DNA of 9,379 bases. Source: JARRNJ01 sp037385045. GTDB lineage: Bacteria; Pseudomonadota; Gammaproteobacteria; JASBUN01. Each line of letters starts with the position of its first letter. Position 1 is the stretch's first letter. The translations under genes were made by a program, and so were the position numbers. Positions 1 to 6,452 of the stretch are shown piece by piece. The notes under the pieces are model-generated. The model saw only the letters and a list, made by a program, of their open reading frames with translations. It had not been told where the DNA came from and searched no databases. The stretch is from the NCBI GenBank assembly GCA_037385045.1, contig JARRNJ010000083.1, positions 1 to 9,379 on the forward strand, in the 5' to 3' direction.

Positions 1-125
1 GCCGCCTTCGGCCACGCCGCCAGCACCTGCCGCGGCGTCAGCAGGCCCGCTCCCGCCGCGATCCCTACCACACTCGCCGCCAGCGTGCCCTTCAACATGC
101 TTCTGCGCTTCATGTCAGTGTTCAT
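1..125 (-). CDS. soxY: SoxY, sulfur-carrier subunit of the thiosulfate-oxidising Sox complex (5' part only)
   Basis: Only the first 41 codons are inside the window; the gene continues past position 1. The visible protein starts MNTDMKRRSMLKG, a twin-arginine (Tat) export motif, followed by a hydrophobic Ala/Gly-rich stretch (about residues 14-29) and the sequence VLAAWPKAA. In SoxY proteins a Tat signal followed by an 'AWPK-A' mature start is characteristic. SoxY pairs with SoxZ in the periplasm and carries sulfur intermediates on a C-terminal GGCGG cysteine swinging arm, which lies outside this window. The ATG at 125 is chosen because a strong Shine-Dalgarno lies 9 nt upstream; an in-frame ATG at 113 (residue 5) would also keep the twin arginine. 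It lies 205 bp downstream of an NtrC-type activator on the same strand, behind a sigma54 promoter. The call rests on the leader and mature N-terminus alone; another Tat-exported protein is possible but less likely. Confidence 0.82.
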   Translation of the reverse strand, partial: MNTDMKRRSMLKGTLAASVVGIAAGAGLLTPRQVLAAWPKA

Positions 126-134
126 GAATTGAGA

Positions 135-141
135 CTCCTCC
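135..141 (-). promoter_or_regulatory. Shine-Dalgarno of soxY
   Basis: On the minus strand GGAGGAG ends 9 nt before the ATG at 125. It is the strongest ribosome-binding site in the window and it fixes the soxY start. It suggests soxY is efficiently translated from its own leader. Confidence 0.8.
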
Positions 142-187
142 GTACCTTCATTCATTGGCTTGCAATTGATTCCGCATCGGGGAAACA

Positions 188-203
188 GGCAATTCGCATA
201 CCA
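188..203 (-). promoter_or_regulatory. sigma54 (RpoN) -24/-12 promoter of soxY
   Basis: On the minus strand the sequence is TGGTATGCGAATTGCC. Against the RpoN consensus TGGCAC-N5-TTGCW, both invariant dinucleotides are present with exact spacing: GG, ten bases, GC. The flanking TGG and TTGC blocks are intact; deviations are C to T at two positions in the -24 half and C in place of W at the end. Transcription would start near 176-178, giving a leader of about 50 nt before soxY. The adjacent upstream gene encodes a sigma54-dependent activator with an intact GAFTGA loop, which independently supports the call. No convincing sigma70 promoter was found in this gap. Confidence 0.75.
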
Positions 204-272
204 TTCGTTGAAAAGTGCGCGAAATCAACAATCTGTACCTTCGGTCCAGGCCCCTGCCGGGGACCGGGCTCT

Positions 273-305
273 GCATTTTGCAACGCCTCGATTGCATTTT
301 CAACG
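273..305 (-). promoter_or_regulatory. Candidate enhancer (upstream activating sequence) for the NtrC-type activator
   Basis: Two near-identical direct repeats lie exactly 21 bp (two helical turns) apart: GCATTTTGCAACG at 273-285 and GCATTTTCAACG at 294-305 on the plus strand. Between them they create a perfect dyad, TGCAA-N8-TTGCA, at 279-296. The dyad centre is about 110 bp upstream of the predicted sigma54 transcription start, a normal distance for an enhancer-binding protein. A further related copy, CGTTGAAAAGTGC at 206-218, lies in the opposite orientation just upstream of the -24 element. Binding by the adjacent response regulator is inferred from position and symmetry only. Confidence 0.42.
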
Positions 306-330
306 ATATTGATGGGGAAGCGGGCGGGGC

Positions 331-1695
331 TCAGGCCTTTCGCCCGCGCCCGGCGGCGCGCTCATACTGCTGCAGCCTGCGCCAAAGGGTCGATTTGTTG
401 ATGCCCAGGGTGGCGGCGGTCCGCTCACGATTGCCGCCGAAGCGCTCCAGCACCTGGAGGATGTAGCGCCGCTCCAGCTCTTCCAGGCTCGGCAGATCCT
501 GCTCGATATCGTCCTGCGCACCGCCTACCGGGCGCGGCAGTTCGTCGATGTGCAGCTCCGGTCCGTCGGCCAGCGCAATGTGCCGCTCCACCAGGTTGCG
601 CAGCTCGCGCACGTTGCCCGGCCAATGGTAGTGGCACAGCGCCTGCATCGAGGCGGCATCGAAGCCGGTCACGTCGCGCCGGTAGAGCTCTTTGAAATAA
701 GTGACGAAGTTCTGCACCAGCAACGGGATGTCCTCGCCCCGCTGGCGCAACGGCGGCATGGCGATCGTGACCACATTGAGGCGGTGGTACAGGTCGTTGC
801 GAAACCGGCCTTCGGCCACCATCTGTTCCAGTTTGCGGTTGGTGGCCGCCACGAAGCGCACGTCGATGCCGATGGGGCGCACGCCCCCGACGCGGGTCAG
901 CTGCTGCTCCTGCACCACGCGCAACAGCTTGGTCTGCATGGCCTCGGAAATGTTGCAGATCTCGTCGAGAAACACGGTGCCGCCGGAGGCCGCCTCCAGC
1001 AGGCCCTGCTTGCTGTGGGTGGCGCCGGTGAAAGCGCCCTTTTCGTGGCCGAACAGCTCGCTCTCCAGGAGCGTGTCGGTGAGCGCCCCGCAGTCGATCA
1101 CCACGAACGGGCGCTCCGCGTCCTGGCTGAGGTTATGAATGGCGCGCGCCGCCAGCTCCTTGCCGGTGCCGGACTCGCCCTCGATGATGACGTTGCAGCG
1201 GACGTCGGCGATCTTTTCGATGATCCGGTACACGGCCTGCATCGGCGGCGAGTGACCGATCATCCCCACCCGGGCCCGCTCGTCCTGGAGCTGGCGGCGC
1301 AGCAGCCGGTTTTCCCGGCGCAGACGCGAACCCTCCAGGGTCTTTTGCACCTGGACCACCAGCTCATCCATGTCGAAGGGCTTCTTGATGAAGTCGGTGG
1401 CGCCCAGGCGCAGCGCTTCGATGGCGTCGTCGACCGTGGAGTAGGCGGTGATGATGATCACCGGCACGTCGGCGTCGGCGCGGCGCACCGCGGCCAACAG
1501 CTCGACGCCGCTCAGGCCCGGCATGCGCAGGTCGCTGACCACCAGGTCCGCGCCGTGCTGACGGAAATACTCCACGCCCATCAGCGGATCGCGAAACACC
1601 CGCACTGTGAACGGCGCGTCCTCGCTGAAGCGCAGCATCAGCTCCCCGGACTTGGGGTCGTCGTCGATGAACAGAATCAGGGGTTCGTCACTCAC
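331..1695 (-). CDS. NtrC-family sigma54-dependent response regulator, likely activator of the sox genes
   Basis: 454 aa, the normal length for a receiver-AAA+-Fis regulator. The receiver domain (about 1-120) has the acidic pocket D11-D13, phospho-acceptor D55 in VVSDLRMPG, T83 and K105. The AAA+ domain (about 145-375) has Walker A GESGTGKE (173-180), the sigma54-contacting GAFTGA loop (220-225), Walker B VFLDE (241-245) and arginine-finger candidates R299 and R305. A Fis-type helix-turn-helix (about 409-444, with NRERTAATLGINKSTLWRRL) ends the protein. All elements for phosphorylation-dependent, ATP-driven activation of sigma54 polymerase are intact. The start is a GTG with GAGG 8 nt upstream. 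It follows its kinase gene by 70 bp and precedes soxY, so it probably activates the sigma54 promoter at 188-203. Its family resembles TspR-type sox regulators, an assignment made from context. The residue after Walker B is Cys247, where Gly is usual (DEIG). Confidence 0.93.
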   Translation of the reverse strand: MSDEPLILFIDDDPKSGELMLRFSEDAPFTVRVFRDPLMGVEYFRQHGADLVVSDLRMPGLSGVELLAAVRRADADVPVIIITAYSTVDDAIEALRLGATDFIKKPFDMDELVVQVQKTLEGSRLRRENRLLRRQLQDERARVGMIGHSPPMQAVYRIIEKIADVRCNVIIEGESGTGKELAARAIHNLSQDAERPFVVIDCGALTDTLLESELFGHEKGAFTGATHSKQGLLEAASGGTVFLDEICNISEAMQTKLLRVVQEQQLTRVGGVRPIGIDVRFVAATNRKLEQMVAEGRFRNDLYHRLNVVTIAMPPLRQRGEDIPLLVQNFVTYFKELYRRDVTGFDAASMQALCHYHWPGNVRELRNLVERHIALADGPELHIDELPRPVGGAQDDIEQDLPSLEELERRYILQVLERFGGNRERTAATLGINKSTLWRRLQQYERAAGRGRKA

Positions 1696-1733
1696 GTCGG
1701 CGACCTCGCTGGAAGCGCGGCAGGTGACGCTCG

Positions 1734-1739
1734 ATTATA
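1734..1739 (-). promoter_or_regulatory. Possible internal -10 element between kinase and regulator genes
   Basis: On the minus strand a perfect TATAAT lies in the 70 bp gap between the kinase stop and the regulator GTG, about 40 nt before that start. It is AT-rich in very GC-rich surroundings. No matching -35 hexamer is seen at 16-18 bp spacing (the sequence there is GC-rich), so this may be chance. If real, it would let the regulator be made independently of the kinase. Confidence 0.25.
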
Positions 1740-1765
1740 CGCCAGATCCGGCACCGCCCCGACCG

Positions 1766-3682
1766 CTACGCCTGCCGCGACAGGGGCAGGGAGATAGTCG
1801 CCGTGACCCCGTGCCCGGTGTTGGCGACCTGCAGCTCGCCGCCGTGGCGTTCGACAATGCCGAGGCTCACCGACAGGCCGAGCCCGCTGCCTTCGCCCAC
1901 CGCTTTGGTGGTGAAGAACGGGTCGTACATGCGCTCCAGCACCGCGGGCTCGATGCCCGGTCCCTGGTCGTGGACCTGCACCAGAAACCGCCCGCCGCTG
2001 TACGATGTGCTCACGCGCACTTCGCCGCCCTGCGGGCTGGCCTGGACAGCGTTGAGCAGCAGGTTGACCAGCACCTGCTGCAATTGGTTGCGGTCGCCTT
2101 CGATGCGCTGGTCCCCGGCGGTCTCGACGGTGAGGCGCACGCGCCGCTCGCGCGCCGCCTGGTTGACCAGCGCCAGGGTCTCCTCCACCCACGGCGTCAC
2201 CGCGAAGCGGCTGTACTCCGGCGGCACCTGGCGGGCGAAATTGAGAATGCCCTTGACGATCCCCGAGGCGCGCAGTGCCTCCTCGCGCAGCGACGCCACG
2301 TCGCGCTGCAGCTTGTCCTGGCCGGGCGGCAGGCTGCGGGCGATGAGCTTGCACAGCGAGAGGATATTGCCCAGGGGATTGTTGATCTCGTGGCCGATGC
2401 CGGCGGCCATCTGGCCGATGCTGGCCAGCTTGGAACTCTGCTGCACCATGTGCTGGGCGCGGTCACGCTCGTCGCGCGCGCGGGCCAGGGTATCGGCCAT
2501 GTAATTGAACGACGTTTCCAGCTGGCGGATTTCATCGGCGCCCTGGACCCGCACCCGCACGTCGTGATCACCGTCGGCGTAACGCTTGAGGCTGCGCGCC
2601 ATTTCGGTCACCGGCGCGGCGACGTTGCGCGCACCGATGCGGGCCAGCAGCAGGCTCACCGCCAGCGCGACGCCGGCCACCAGCAGGATGCCCAACCGGA
2701 GGCGGTTGAACGGCGCCAGCAGCGCGTTCATGTCCACCCGCGCGGCCACCACCCAGCTGGCCAGCTGGTTGGAGTAGGGCAGGTATTCCAGGTAATAAGT
2801 ACGCGCCGAACCGTCGCGGCTCGACAGCTCGCCGTAGGGTTTGCGCTGCACCGCCCGCCATAGCGCCCCGCCGTGCAGCTGGCGCAGGTTGACCGGTGCG
2901 GCGACGTTGTCCGACAGCCGCAGCTTCTGCGCGTCGCCGTAGAGCACCATGCCGTCGCGGTCGCGGTTGTCGGGGTTGAGCTCCGCCACCAGCAGCTGGC
3001 CCTGATGCACCCGCGGCGCCAGCTCCAGGATGCGGTCAATGGGCTCGCCGCTGAAGTCGGCCATCAGGTAGCCCACCCGCCTGCCCTCCAGCGCCAGCGG
3101 CACCACCGCGTCGAGCATCGGCGGTCCGCGCAAACCGTCGCGGTCCCAACGGATTTCCGGCAGCGCCACGAAGCTGAGATCGGCGCCGGGCAAGGCTCCC
3201 AACAGCTTGGCGAAGCGATCGTCGGTCAGTTCGGATTCGGCGAACGGCGAGCTTTCGATGCCGTCGTAGATGCCGACGCGGCCGCGACCGAAACGCACCT
3301 TGATCATGGTGTTGCCGCGCAGGTCGAGCACCCTCAGGGTGGCGAAGCTCGGCACCACGCCCTGGAAGCTGGCCAGGAAGGCGCTCAGGCGCTCGCCGCG
3401 CGGAAACAGTCCCGGGTGCACCACCCCTTCCGACGCGGATTTCAGCACCGGGAGGTATTGGCGCATGTCCGCCGAGCCGGCCAGGGCCAACACCATCTGG
3501 CGCTCGTAATACAGGCTGCGGTCGATTTCCGACACCAGGCTGCTGAGGCGCGAGGTCATGTCACGGTTGACCTGATTCTGGTAGCGGTGCTCGCTGTAAG
3601 TGGTGGCCGCCAGTACCAGCAGGGTCAGGGGCAGGAGGGTGGAGAGGAACACCCAGACGAAGATGTTCGTTTTCAGCCGCAT
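1766..3682 (-). CDS. Membrane sensor histidine kinase with large periplasmic domain (NtrB-type core)
   Basis: 638 aa. Layout: TM1 about 7-28; a periplasmic region of about 300 residues; TM2 about 330-347; HAMP about 349-403; a HisKA dimerisation domain with phospho-acceptor H431 in GHEINNPLG; and a HATPase_c domain with N box NLLLNAVQAS (540-549), G1 DQGPGI (572-577), F box FFTTK (589-593) and G2 GSGLGLSV (598-605). All catalytic boxes are intact. The HEINNPLG form is typical of kinases paired with NtrC-type regulators, and such a regulator follows 70 bp downstream. The periplasmic part, bounded by two helices and containing two alpha/beta-looking segments, is consistent with a double-Cache fold, which is inference. 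It contains no cysteine. The ATG at 3682 is needed to include TM1; its Shine-Dalgarno is weak. It is divergent from lptM-lysA. The ligand is unknown; the soxY context suggests thiosulfate or another sulfur compound. Confidence 0.93.
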   Translation of the reverse strand: MRLKTNIFVWVFLSTLLPLTLLVLAATTYSEHRYQNQVNRDMTSRLSSLVSEIDRSLYYERQMVLALAGSADMRQYLPVLKSASEGVVHPGLFPRGERLSAFLASFQGVVPSFATLRVLDLRGNTMIKVRFGRGRVGIYDGIESSPFAESELTDDRFAKLLGALPGADLSFVALPEIRWDRDGLRGPPMLDAVVPLALEGRRVGYLMADFSGEPIDRILELAPRVHQGQLLVAELNPDNRDRDGMVLYGDAQKLRLSDNVAAPVNLRQLHGGALWRAVQRKPYGELSSRDGSARTYYLEYLPYSNQLASWVVAARVDMNALLAPFNRLRLGILLVAGVALAVSLLLARIGARNVAAPVTEMARSLKRYADGDHDVRVRVQGADEIRQLETSFNYMADTLARARDERDRAQHMVQQSSKLASIGQMAAGIGHEINNPLGNILSLCKLIARSLPPGQDKLQRDVASLREEALRASGIVKGILNFARQVPPEYSRFAVTPWVEETLALVNQAARERRVRLTVETAGDQRIEGDRNQLQQVLVNLLLNAVQASPQGGEVRVSTSYSGGRFLVQVHDQGPGIEPAVLERMYDPFFTTKAVGEGSGLGLSVSLGIVERHGGELQVANTGHGVTATISLPLSRQA

Positions 3683-3763
3683 GGTATCTCGCAGGAATCA
3701 GGCTCGGGTGTGCGCCTCGGCGTGCGGGTGCCGGCTGCATAGGCAGCGTCGGGCTTTTGTCCG

Positions 3764-3769
3764 TATAAT
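3764..3769 (+). promoter_or_regulatory. -10 element of the promoter for lptM-lysA
   Basis: A perfect TATAAT lies 34 bp upstream of the lptM ATG in the 121 bp divergent gap. The -35 region 16-18 bp upstream is poor. No other -10 candidate was seen for these genes, so this is the likely housekeeping start for lptM-lysA and perhaps the genes after it. No clear promoter for the divergent kinase could be picked out of the same gap (3683-3803). Confidence 0.55.
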
Positions 3770-3803
3770 GCCACAGACCCGGGCATTGCAATGGGAGTTG
3801 GAC

Positions 3804-3956
3804 ATGAAACCCTGCTGGGCGCAGTACCTGTTGTGGCTGGTGATCGCGGTGCTCGGCGCCGGCAGCATGCTCAGCGCCTGCGGGCGCAAAGGCGACCTGT
3901 ACCTGCCCGACCAGCACCCGCAGCAGCATCAGAAGCACGACCGGGATTCGTCCTGA
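3804..3956 (+). CDS. lptM: LptM (YifL-like) small outer-membrane lipoprotein
   Basis: 50 aa. The N-terminus is a lipoprotein signal peptide: Lys2, a hydrophobic core at about 7-22, and the lipobox LSAC with lipidated C26. Directly after the cysteine comes GRKGDLYLPD, matching the LptM/YifL hallmark 'CG-KG-LY-P'. In E. coli, LptM binds the LptD/LptE translocon and helps LptD mature its disulfides on the way to LPS export. The ATG at 3804 is preceded by GGGAG at 6 nt. A longer in-frame reading upstream exists, but it would bury the signal peptide. The tail after the motif is His/Gln-rich (HPQQHQKH) and short. The gene is 12 bp ahead of lysA. In enterobacteria lptM sits directly before dapF, so the neighbourhood fits. 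Confidence 0.85.
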   Translation: MKPCWAQYLLWLVIAVLGAGSMLSACGRKGDLYLPDQHPQQHQKHDRDSS

Positions 3957-3968
3957 CGGGCACCGCCC

Positions 3969-5222
3969 ATGGATCATTTTCAATACCGAAACGGCACCCT
4001 GCATGCCGAACAGGCGGATCTGCACGAAGTCGCCCGGCGCTTCGGCACGCCCTGCTACGTCTACTCGCGCGCCACCATCGAGCGCCACTGGCACGCCTTT
4101 GACCACGCCTTCGGCACCCAGCCCCACCTCGTGTGCTACGCGGTCAAGGCCAATTCCAACCTGGCGGTGCTGGGGGTGCTGGCCGACCTGGGCTCCGGCT
4201 TCGACATCGTTTCGGGCGGCGAGCTGGAGCGGGTCCTGCGCGCCGGCGGCGATCCGGCCAAGGTGGTGTTCTCGGGCGTCGGCAAGACCGCCGCCGAAAT
4301 GCGCCGGGCGCTGGAGGCGGGCATCCGCTGCTTCAACGTGGAATCGGAGCCGGAACTGGAGCGGCTCGACCAGATCGCCGCAGCGCTGGGCGTGCGTGCG
4401 CCGGTGTCGCTGCGGGTGAACCCCGACGTCGATGCCAAGACCCACCCTTACATTTCCACCGGCCTGAAGCAGAACAAATTCGGCATCGACATTACCCGCG
4501 CCGAAGCGGTGTACGCGATGGCCGATGCGCTGGAACACATCCAGGTGCGCGGCGTGGACTGCCACATCGGCTCCCAGCTCACGTCACTGGCGCCGTTCGT
4601 CGACGCCCTGGACCGGGTGCTGGAGCTGGTCGACCGTCTTGCCGGGCGCGGCATCGCCGTCCGTCATCTGGACATCGGCGGCGGACTGGGCATCCGCTAC
4701 CGGGACGAAGCGCCGCCGGAACCGGCTGCCTACGCCGAGGCGATGCACGAGCGCCTGCAGGAGCGCGGGCTGGAAGTGCTGCTGGAACCGGGGCGGGCCA
4801 TCGCCGGCAACGCCGGAGTGCTGCTCACCCGGGTGGAATACCTGAAGTCCACCACCGAGCACAACTTCGCCATCGTCGATGCGGCCATGAACGATCTGCT
4901 GCGTCCGGCGCTGTACGATGCCTGGCAGGAAATCGTGCCGGTGCGCGAAGGAGCCGAGACGCCGGCGCGCACCTACGACATCGTCGGGCCGGTCTGCGAA
5001 ACGGGCGACTTTCTCGGCAAGGACCGGCGCCTCGCCCTGCGTCCCGGCGATCTGCTTGCGGTGCGTTCGGCCGGCGCCTACGGTTTCAGCATGAGTTCCA
5101 ACTACAATTCGCGGCCGCGGGCGGCGGAGGTGTTGGTGGACGGCGCCGAGTCCCATCTGGTGCGCGAACGCGAGACGCTCGAGCAGATGATGGCCGGCGA
5201 GTCCCGACTGCCGCGCCGCTGA
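3969..5222 (+). CDS. lysA: Diaminopimelate decarboxylase
   Basis: 417 aa, the standard length. It converts meso-diaminopimelate to L-lysine and CO2 using pyridoxal phosphate, the last step of lysine synthesis. The fold-type III barrel carries the PLP lysine K60 in CYAVKANSN, HIGSQ (199-203), the phosphate-binding GGGLG (237-241), EPGRA (273-277), catalytic C343 in CETGD at the active-site interface, and the C-terminal YGFSMSSNYNSRPR (371-384), all typical of LysA. The ATG at 3969 gives the usual start, with the domain beginning a few residues later. It follows lptM by 12 bp. The functional partner dapF, which makes its substrate, lies about 1.4 kb downstream behind two unrelated genes and a repeat-bearing spacer. 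Confidence 0.96.
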   Translation: MDHFQYRNGTLHAEQADLHEVARRFGTPCYVYSRATIERHWHAFDHAFGTQPHLVCYAVKANSNLAVLGVLADLGSGFDIVSGGELERVLRAGGDPAKVVFSGVGKTAAEMRRALEAGIRCFNVESEPELERLDQIAAALGVRAPVSLRVNPDVDAKTHPYISTGLKQNKFGIDITRAEAVYAMADALEHIQVRGVDCHIGSQLTSLAPFVDALDRVLELVDRLAGRGIAVRHLDIGGGLGIRYRDEAPPEPAAYAEAMHERLQERGLEVLLEPGRAIAGNAGVLLTRVEYLKSTTEHNFAIVDAAMNDLLRPALYDAWQEIVPVREGAETPARTYDIVGPVCETGDFLGKDRRLALRPGDLLAVRSAGAYGFSMSSNYNSRPRAAEVLVDGAESHLVRERETLEQMMAGESRLPRR

Positions 5223-5268
5223 GTGAACCGCAGGGTTTCAGCCGGAGCCGGCGCGAACCAATGACGCC

Positions 5269-5937
5269 ATGGAACGTATACCCGAACCCGAACTGATGGA
5301 CGAGCCGGAGCAGGCCCATGCCTATGCGACGGCCGACTTCGAGGAGCCCCATTCGGCCTTCGTGGCCCACTTCGCCGAACGCTTTCCCGAAGGGTTCGCG
5401 GGCACGGCCCTGGACCTGGGCTGCGGCCCCGCCGACATCACCCTGCGCTTTGCCCGCGCCTATCCGCGCTGCCGCATCGACGGCGTCGACGGTGCCCGCA
5501 GCATGCTGCGCCTGGGCGAAGCGGCGGTGCGCGACCGCGGCCTGGCCGACCGGGTGCGCCTGATTCACGGGCGGCTGCCCGACGCCACCCTGCCCGAAAA
5601 ACGCTACGACGCCGCCATCAGCAACAGCCTGCTGCACCACCTGGCCGACCCGCTGATCCTGTGGCGTGCACTGGGGCGCTGGCTCGCACCGGGCGCGCCG
5701 GTGTTCATCATGGACCTGATGCGCCCCGCTGACCGGGCACGGGCCGAGGCGCTGGTGCAGCAGTACTCCGGCGACGAACCGGAGGTGCTGCGGCGCGACT
5801 TTTTCAACTCCCTTCTGGCCGCCTACCGCGTCGACGAAGTGCGCCGGCAGTTGCAGGAGACGGGCCTCGGCCGGCTGCAGGCGGAAGCGGTCAGCGACCG
5901 CCACTGGATCGTCTGGGGCCGCATGCCGGGCGCCTGA
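5269..5937 (+). CDS. Class I SAM-dependent methyltransferase, substrate unknown
   Basis: 222 aa. A Rossmann-type methyltransferase domain is evident: motif I TALDLGCGPAD (about 46-56) binds AdoMet, the acidic residue D74 (IDGVD) ends beta-2, and AAISNSLLHHLADP (115-128) is the usual beta-4/post-motif segment, followed by VFIMDLMRP. The N-terminal segment (EPELMDEPEQAHAYATADFEEPH) is typical of small-molecule methyltransferases of the ubiE-like superfamily. No feature points to a substrate. It starts 46 bp after lysA. The Shine-Dalgarno is weak: a GGAG lies about 21 nt upstream, too far for a good site. The next gene follows after 20 bp, so it is probably co-transcribed with lysA and the CoA-binding gene. 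A link to lysine or cell-wall metabolism is possible but unproven. Confidence 0.85.
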   Translation: MERIPEPELMDEPEQAHAYATADFEEPHSAFVAHFAERFPEGFAGTALDLGCGPADITLRFARAYPRCRIDGVDGARSMLRLGEAAVRDRGLADRVRLIHGRLPDATLPEKRYDAAISNSLLHHLADPLILWRALGRWLAPGAPVFIMDLMRPADRARAEALVQQYSGDEPEVLRRDFFNSLLAAYRVDEVRRQLQETGLGRLQAEAVSDRHWIVWGRMPGA

Positions 5938-5957
5938 CCCACAAAAGCGGCCTTCAA

Positions 5958-6383
5958 ATGGAAACGTTTCAGAATCCGGACCTGGACGACATCCGTCGGC
6001 TGCTGCAACAGGTGCGCACCATCGCCGTGGTGGGACTGTCGCCGCGGACCAGCCGCCCCAGCCACCAGGTGGCCGCTGCCATGCGGCGCTTCGGCTACCG
6101 CATCGTTCCGGTGCGCCCTGCGGTGGCCGAAGTGCTGGGCGAGCGCGCCTACGGGTCCCTGCAGGACGTACCCGACGCCATCGACCTCGTCGACGTGTTC
6201 CGCGCCTCCGAGCACGTCGCCGGCATCGTCGACACCTGCATCGAGCTAGGCTTGCCGGCGTTGTGGCTGCAGGATGGCGTGGTGGACACCGCGGCGGCAC
6301 TGCGCGCCCGCCGCGCCGGCATCACCGTGATCATGGACCGGTGCATTTATCGCGACTATGTGCGCCTCATGGCGGGCCGGTGA
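5958..6383 (+). CDS. CoA-binding-domain protein (YccU-like)
   Basis: 141 aa, the usual length for the stand-alone CoA-binding family (succinyl-CoA ligase alpha N-terminal-like Rossmann fold). Recognisable blocks are VVGLSPRTSRPSH (24-36, nucleotide-binding loop), IVPVRP (49-54), VDVFR (78-82), ALWLQDG (101-107) and VIMDRC (124-129). Family members bind CoA in vitro, but their cellular role is poorly known. It begins 20 bp after the methyltransferase stop without a clear Shine-Dalgarno, suggesting coupling to upstream translation. It is the last gene before a 238 bp non-coding spacer. Confidence 0.85.
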   Translation: METFQNPDLDDIRRLLQQVRTIAVVGLSPRTSRPSHQVAAAMRRFGYRIVPVRPAVAEVLGERAYGSLQDVPDAIDLVDVFRASEHVAGIVDTCIELGLPALWLQDGVVDTAAALRARRAGITVIMDRCIYRDYVRLMAGR

Positions 6384-6405
6384 ACGCCGGGCACCGCTGC
6401 CCGTA

Positions 6406-6432
6406 GGGTGCGTTCGCCGCCGCCACGCACCC
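6406..6432 (+). repeat. Palindromic element 1 in the spacer before dapF
   Basis: GGGTGCGT (6406-6413) and ACGCACCC (6425-6432) form a perfect 8 bp stem with an 11 nt loop. The left arm reads gtaGGGTGCGTT, resembling a dispersed 'GTAGGGTGCGTT...AACGCACC' palindrome seen in many proteobacterial genomes (recognised from memory). It lies 22 bp after the CoA-binding gene stop and has no following T tract. Confidence 0.6.
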
Positions 6433-6452
6433 GGTGGGTCGGCCAGCCGCAA

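Noticed and set aside
161..178. TGCGGAATCAATTGCA on the minus strand as an alternative sigma54 promoter
   Set aside because: The -12 half matches, but the -24 GG at the required 10-base spacing is replaced by GC; the element at 188-203 is clearly better.
251..262. CCCC-TGCC-GGGG stem as intrinsic terminator of the regulator gene
   Set aside because: The stem is short and no T tract follows on the minus strand.
129..466. Plus-strand frames of 90 and 83 codons across the soxY upstream gap
   Set aside because: They cross the sigma54 promoter and run antisense into the regulator gene, with no family resemblance and no Shine-Dalgarno.
550..2863. Long plus-strand open frames (415 and 418 codons) opposite the two-component genes
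   Set aside because: They are antisense shadows of the kinase and regulator in GC-rich DNA; the translations are low-complexity His/Ala/Arg/Gln-rich sequence with no domain, while the minus-strand proteins have every expected motif.
3561..4565. Minus-strand 334-codon frame opposite lysA
   Set aside because: It overlaps the lysA coding strand and the kinase start; its composition is typical of the complement of a GC-rich gene.
5086..6300. Minus-strand 404-codon frame opposite the methyltransferase and CoA-binding genes
   Set aside because: The Arg/Pro/Ala-rich translation has no recognisable domain; the opposite strand encodes two clear families.
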